Shown one piece after another: positions 7,067-7,986 of a stretch of DNA of 7,986 nt. This DNA comes from Candidatus Kuenenia stuttgartensis. Its GTDB lineage: Bacteria > Planctomycetota > Planctomycetia > Isosphaerales > Isosphaeraceae. The notes beneath the pieces are model-generated. The model saw nothing but the letters and a program-made list of their open reading frames with translations, was not told the DNA's origin and ran no database searches. A program made the translations under genes and the position numbers. The first letter of the stretch is position 1; each line of letters opens with the position of its first letter. Location of the stretch: contig CAMBZY010000136.1 in the NCBI GenBank assembly GCA_945872325.1, forward strand, positions 1-7,986. Reading direction: 5' to 3'.

Positions 7067-7429
7067 CTGAAGTGGCACAGAGGAACTCAAGCAACCAGAT
7101 AATTGCCCCGCCAGCAATCCGCTGTCGGACACGGCGAGCTGGTTCACGCTGGAAGTCGCAAACGAGGAACCGGCACCGCTGATCGCTGCCGAACTGGATA
7201 ACGAAAGCGTGGTGCCATCACTTGTGAGCGTGAGTATCTCTCCAACAGCATCCAGATTGATCGTCAGCAACCCGCTGGAAAAACTGGTCGTGACCAGTAG
7301 CTGTCGCTTTTCAAGCTCAAAATTGAAGTCGCTAAAAACCAGCTTCGTACTCTTGGCCCTGATTCGCTTCATGCGATCCGCACGAGATTGACCAAAACCG
7401 ATGGCGTTTACGATCTTTTTGAGATTCAT
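6944..7429 (-). CDS. Truncated N-terminal stub of a planctomycete exported surface protein (probable gene remnant)
   Basis: From ATG 7429 the frame has 161 residues. It begins with a basic segment (MNLKKIVNAIGFGQSRADRM) and then FNFELEKRQLLVTT. The latter fits the 'FxxLExRxLL' signature seen near the N-terminus of very large planctomycete exported or cell-surface proteins. The next 70 residues are Ser/Thr/Gly/Leu-rich beta-type sequence (SSGLLTINLDAVGEILTLTS), as in repeat-built adhesins. After AVSDSGLLAGQLSG the frame changes character and its last 41 residues are antisense to the end of thiO (6944-7066). Such proteins usually run to hundreds or thousands of residues, so this looks like a 5' stub left after a deletion or rearrangement near 7070-7110. 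A longer start at 7510 is possible but would put 27 unrelated residues in front. GAAAGG lies about 11 bases before the ATG. Whether it is still expressed is unknown. Confidence 0.55.
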   Translation of the reverse strand: MNLKKIVNAIGFGQSRADRMKRIRAKSTKLVFSDFNFELEKRQLLVTTSFSSGLLTINLDAVGEILTLTSDGTTLSLSSSAAISGAGSSFATSSVNQLAVSDSGLLAGQLSGCLSSSVPLQSRSHGFVPAWGRFTSHTIALECDTGRLAQNQVGHGFGGGR

Positions 7430-7519
7430 GATAGCAGCAGCCTTTCGGACCAGATTCAGAACTGATGAGTGTGAAGAGAGATAGCTAACGCCAGGACAGC
7501 GAAACCTCAATTACAAATC

Positions 7520-7548
7520 TTTAGAAATGAGAAATTACTAAGAATCAA
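7520..7548 (-). promoter_or_regulatory. Possible promoter of the surface-protein stub
   Basis: On the minus strand TTGATT (7548-7543) and TCTAAA (7525-7520) are 17 bases apart, each matching four of six consensus positions. Transcription would start near 7513, about 84 bases before ATG 7429. The surroundings are A/T-rich, so a chance match is quite possible. Confidence 0.25.
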
Positions 7549-7572
7549 TAGCCGGAATTTGACAATTCTGAG

Positions 7573-7609
7573 GATTTTGTGGGAACTAACATCTCCCGTT
7601 CACAAAATC
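7573..7609. repeat. Perfect 9-bp inverted repeat
   Basis: GATTTTGTG (7573-7581) is repeated inverted as CACAAAATC (7601-7609). The stem can extend three more pairs (AAC with GTT) across a 2-base bulge, leaving an 11-base loop. No T-tract follows on either strand, so it is not a classical terminator. It lies about 145 bases upstream of the surface-protein stub. It may be an operator, the ends of a vanished small element, or an RNA hairpin. Confidence 0.6.
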
Positions 7610-7693
7610 AGTGACACAGGTTGAATCAACGTCATCCGGACGCGTATAGCTGTGCCCGCCACAGCCATCCAGAAACAACTTCCGGGGCGGCAG

Positions 7694-7720
7694 CCCGATC
7701 GTCGGCCGGAATTGATCGGG
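7694..7720. repeat. 7-bp inverted repeat overlapping a second small one
   Basis: CCCGATC (7694-7700) pairs with GATCGGG (7714-7720) across 13 bases. An interleaved pair, TTCCGG (7680-7685) with CCGGAA (7706-7711), competes with it. The stretch is clearly more G/C-rich than its flanks. Function unknown. Confidence 0.4.
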
Positions 7721-7740
7721 CGTCGGCAATCACATGAATA

Positions 7741-7770
7741 GCACACCGCCCAGTGCGGCTCGTGTTTTTT
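7741..7770 (+). terminator. Possible rho-independent terminator
   Basis: On the plus strand CCGC and GCGG form a stem around CCAGT, extended by GCAC/GTGT past an internal loop, and followed by six T. No clear plus-strand gene ends just before it: thiO stops about 680 bases upstream. On the opposite strand it falls immediately after the TAG at 7776-7774 of a protein-like open frame. The stem is short and imperfect. Confidence 0.3.
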
Positions 7771-7773
7771 AAG

Positions 7774-7971
7774 CTATTGAGGGATATGTGAGAAAAGATC
7801 GCGTTGAAATTCAAAACCCTTAGGATCAGGCCGGAAATAACTTCCCGTTTTTAAAACCAAGGATTCAAAATCAAAAAGTCCAGTACGAATCATCCTAACA
7901 ATTGTCGTTTTGCGATCCAAAGCTTCTTGGAACGAGTCGGAGAAATATGGAGTATCATGCCGAATTGCAGT
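7774..7971 (-). pseudogene. Protein-like open frame without a good start, possible gene fragment
   Basis: A minus-strand frame is open from a TGA at 7974-7972 to a TAG at 7776-7774, about 65 codons. Its conceptual product has a plausible protein composition: HDTPYFSDSFQEALDRKT, then MIRTGLFDFESLVLKTGSYF and RPDPKGFEFQRDLFSHIPQ. The only ATG (7893) gives 39 residues and has no proper Shine-Dalgarno. The frame could be the C-terminal scrap of a decayed gene, or chance. I do not recognise the family. Confidence 0.25.
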
Positions 7972-7986
7972 TCATACATGATTGCA
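7947..7986 (+). CDS. Possible gene start at the right edge, partial
   Basis: ATG 7947 is preceded by GGAG at 7939-7942, 4 bases away, and opens a frame (MEYHAELQFIHDC) that runs off the window. Thirteen codons are too few to identify a product. The closely spaced Shine-Dalgarno is the only support. It overlaps the minus-strand open frame at 7774-7971, so at most one of the two is likely to be real. Confidence 0.25.
   Translation, partial: MEYHAELQFIHDC

Larger units (their letters stand above)
7430..7986. other. Gene-poor right flank
   Basis: These 557 bases contain no complete gene that I can support. They hold the repeats, the possible terminator and the two weak edge frames listed separately. 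Base composition is uneven: A/T-rich at 7500-7610 and 7770-7960, G/C-rich at 7625-7765. This suits a patchwork of decayed pieces. No tRNA-like cloverleaf or transposase fragment was recognised. Confidence 0.5.

Noticed and set aside
7681..7765. Possible tRNA or insertion-sequence end in the G/C-rich patch
   Set aside because: The inverted repeats do not fit a cloverleaf, no TPsiC-like GTTCGA block is present, and no transposase frame or flanking target duplication was found.
7632..7814. Minus-strand 60-codon frame
   Set aside because: It has no Shine-Dalgarno and no family resemblance, and it crosses the G/C-rich inverted repeats and the hairpin. The competing frame at 7774-7971 looks more protein-like.

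Overview
The window most likely comes from a planctomycete (Planctomycetota), of medium G+C by eye. Several features point there: a secreted DUF1080 (3-keto-disaccharide hydrolase type) protein, a secreted alpha/alpha-toroid plus HEAT protein, a membrane protein that joins an FHA domain to a PQQ-type beta-propeller, and an N-terminal 'FxxLExRxLL'-like signature (here FELEKRQLL) typical of large planctomycete exported proteins. The phylum call rests on gene content; I do not attempt a genus.

The left two thirds (1-5685) is one minus-strand block of five genes. In transcription order these are: a 92-residue protein of unknown function (5407-5685); a secreted DUF1080 protein (4449-5318); a secreted squalene-cyclase-like toroid/HEAT repeat protein (2676-4385); a single-pass membrane protein with a Gly-rich linker and a C-terminal globular domain (1735-2679), whose ATG overlaps the previous stop as ATGA; and an FHA - transmembrane - helical - PQQ-propeller protein (1-1662), which runs off the left edge. 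The last three genes are tightly packed and look like one envelope-associated unit spanning cytoplasm, membrane and exported space. Their joint function is unknown to me.

A divergent intergenic region (5686-5929) holds a good sigma70-like promoter for thiO (5930-7066, plus strand). This is an FAD-dependent glycine/D-amino-acid oxidase of the thiamine-thiazole pathway, with no other thiamine gene in the window.

The right end (7067-7986) looks like eroded accessory DNA. A minus-strand reading frame starts as a planctomycete exported surface protein but, after about 120 residues, runs into antisense thiO sequence and stops. It is probably the 5' stub of a lost large gene. Beyond it, about 550 bases have no convincing complete gene. 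They hold a perfect 9-bp inverted repeat, a 7-bp inverted repeat, a terminator-like hairpin, a protein-like open frame without a good start, and a possible gene start at the very edge. I saw no tRNA, rRNA, CRISPR array or intact insertion sequence.
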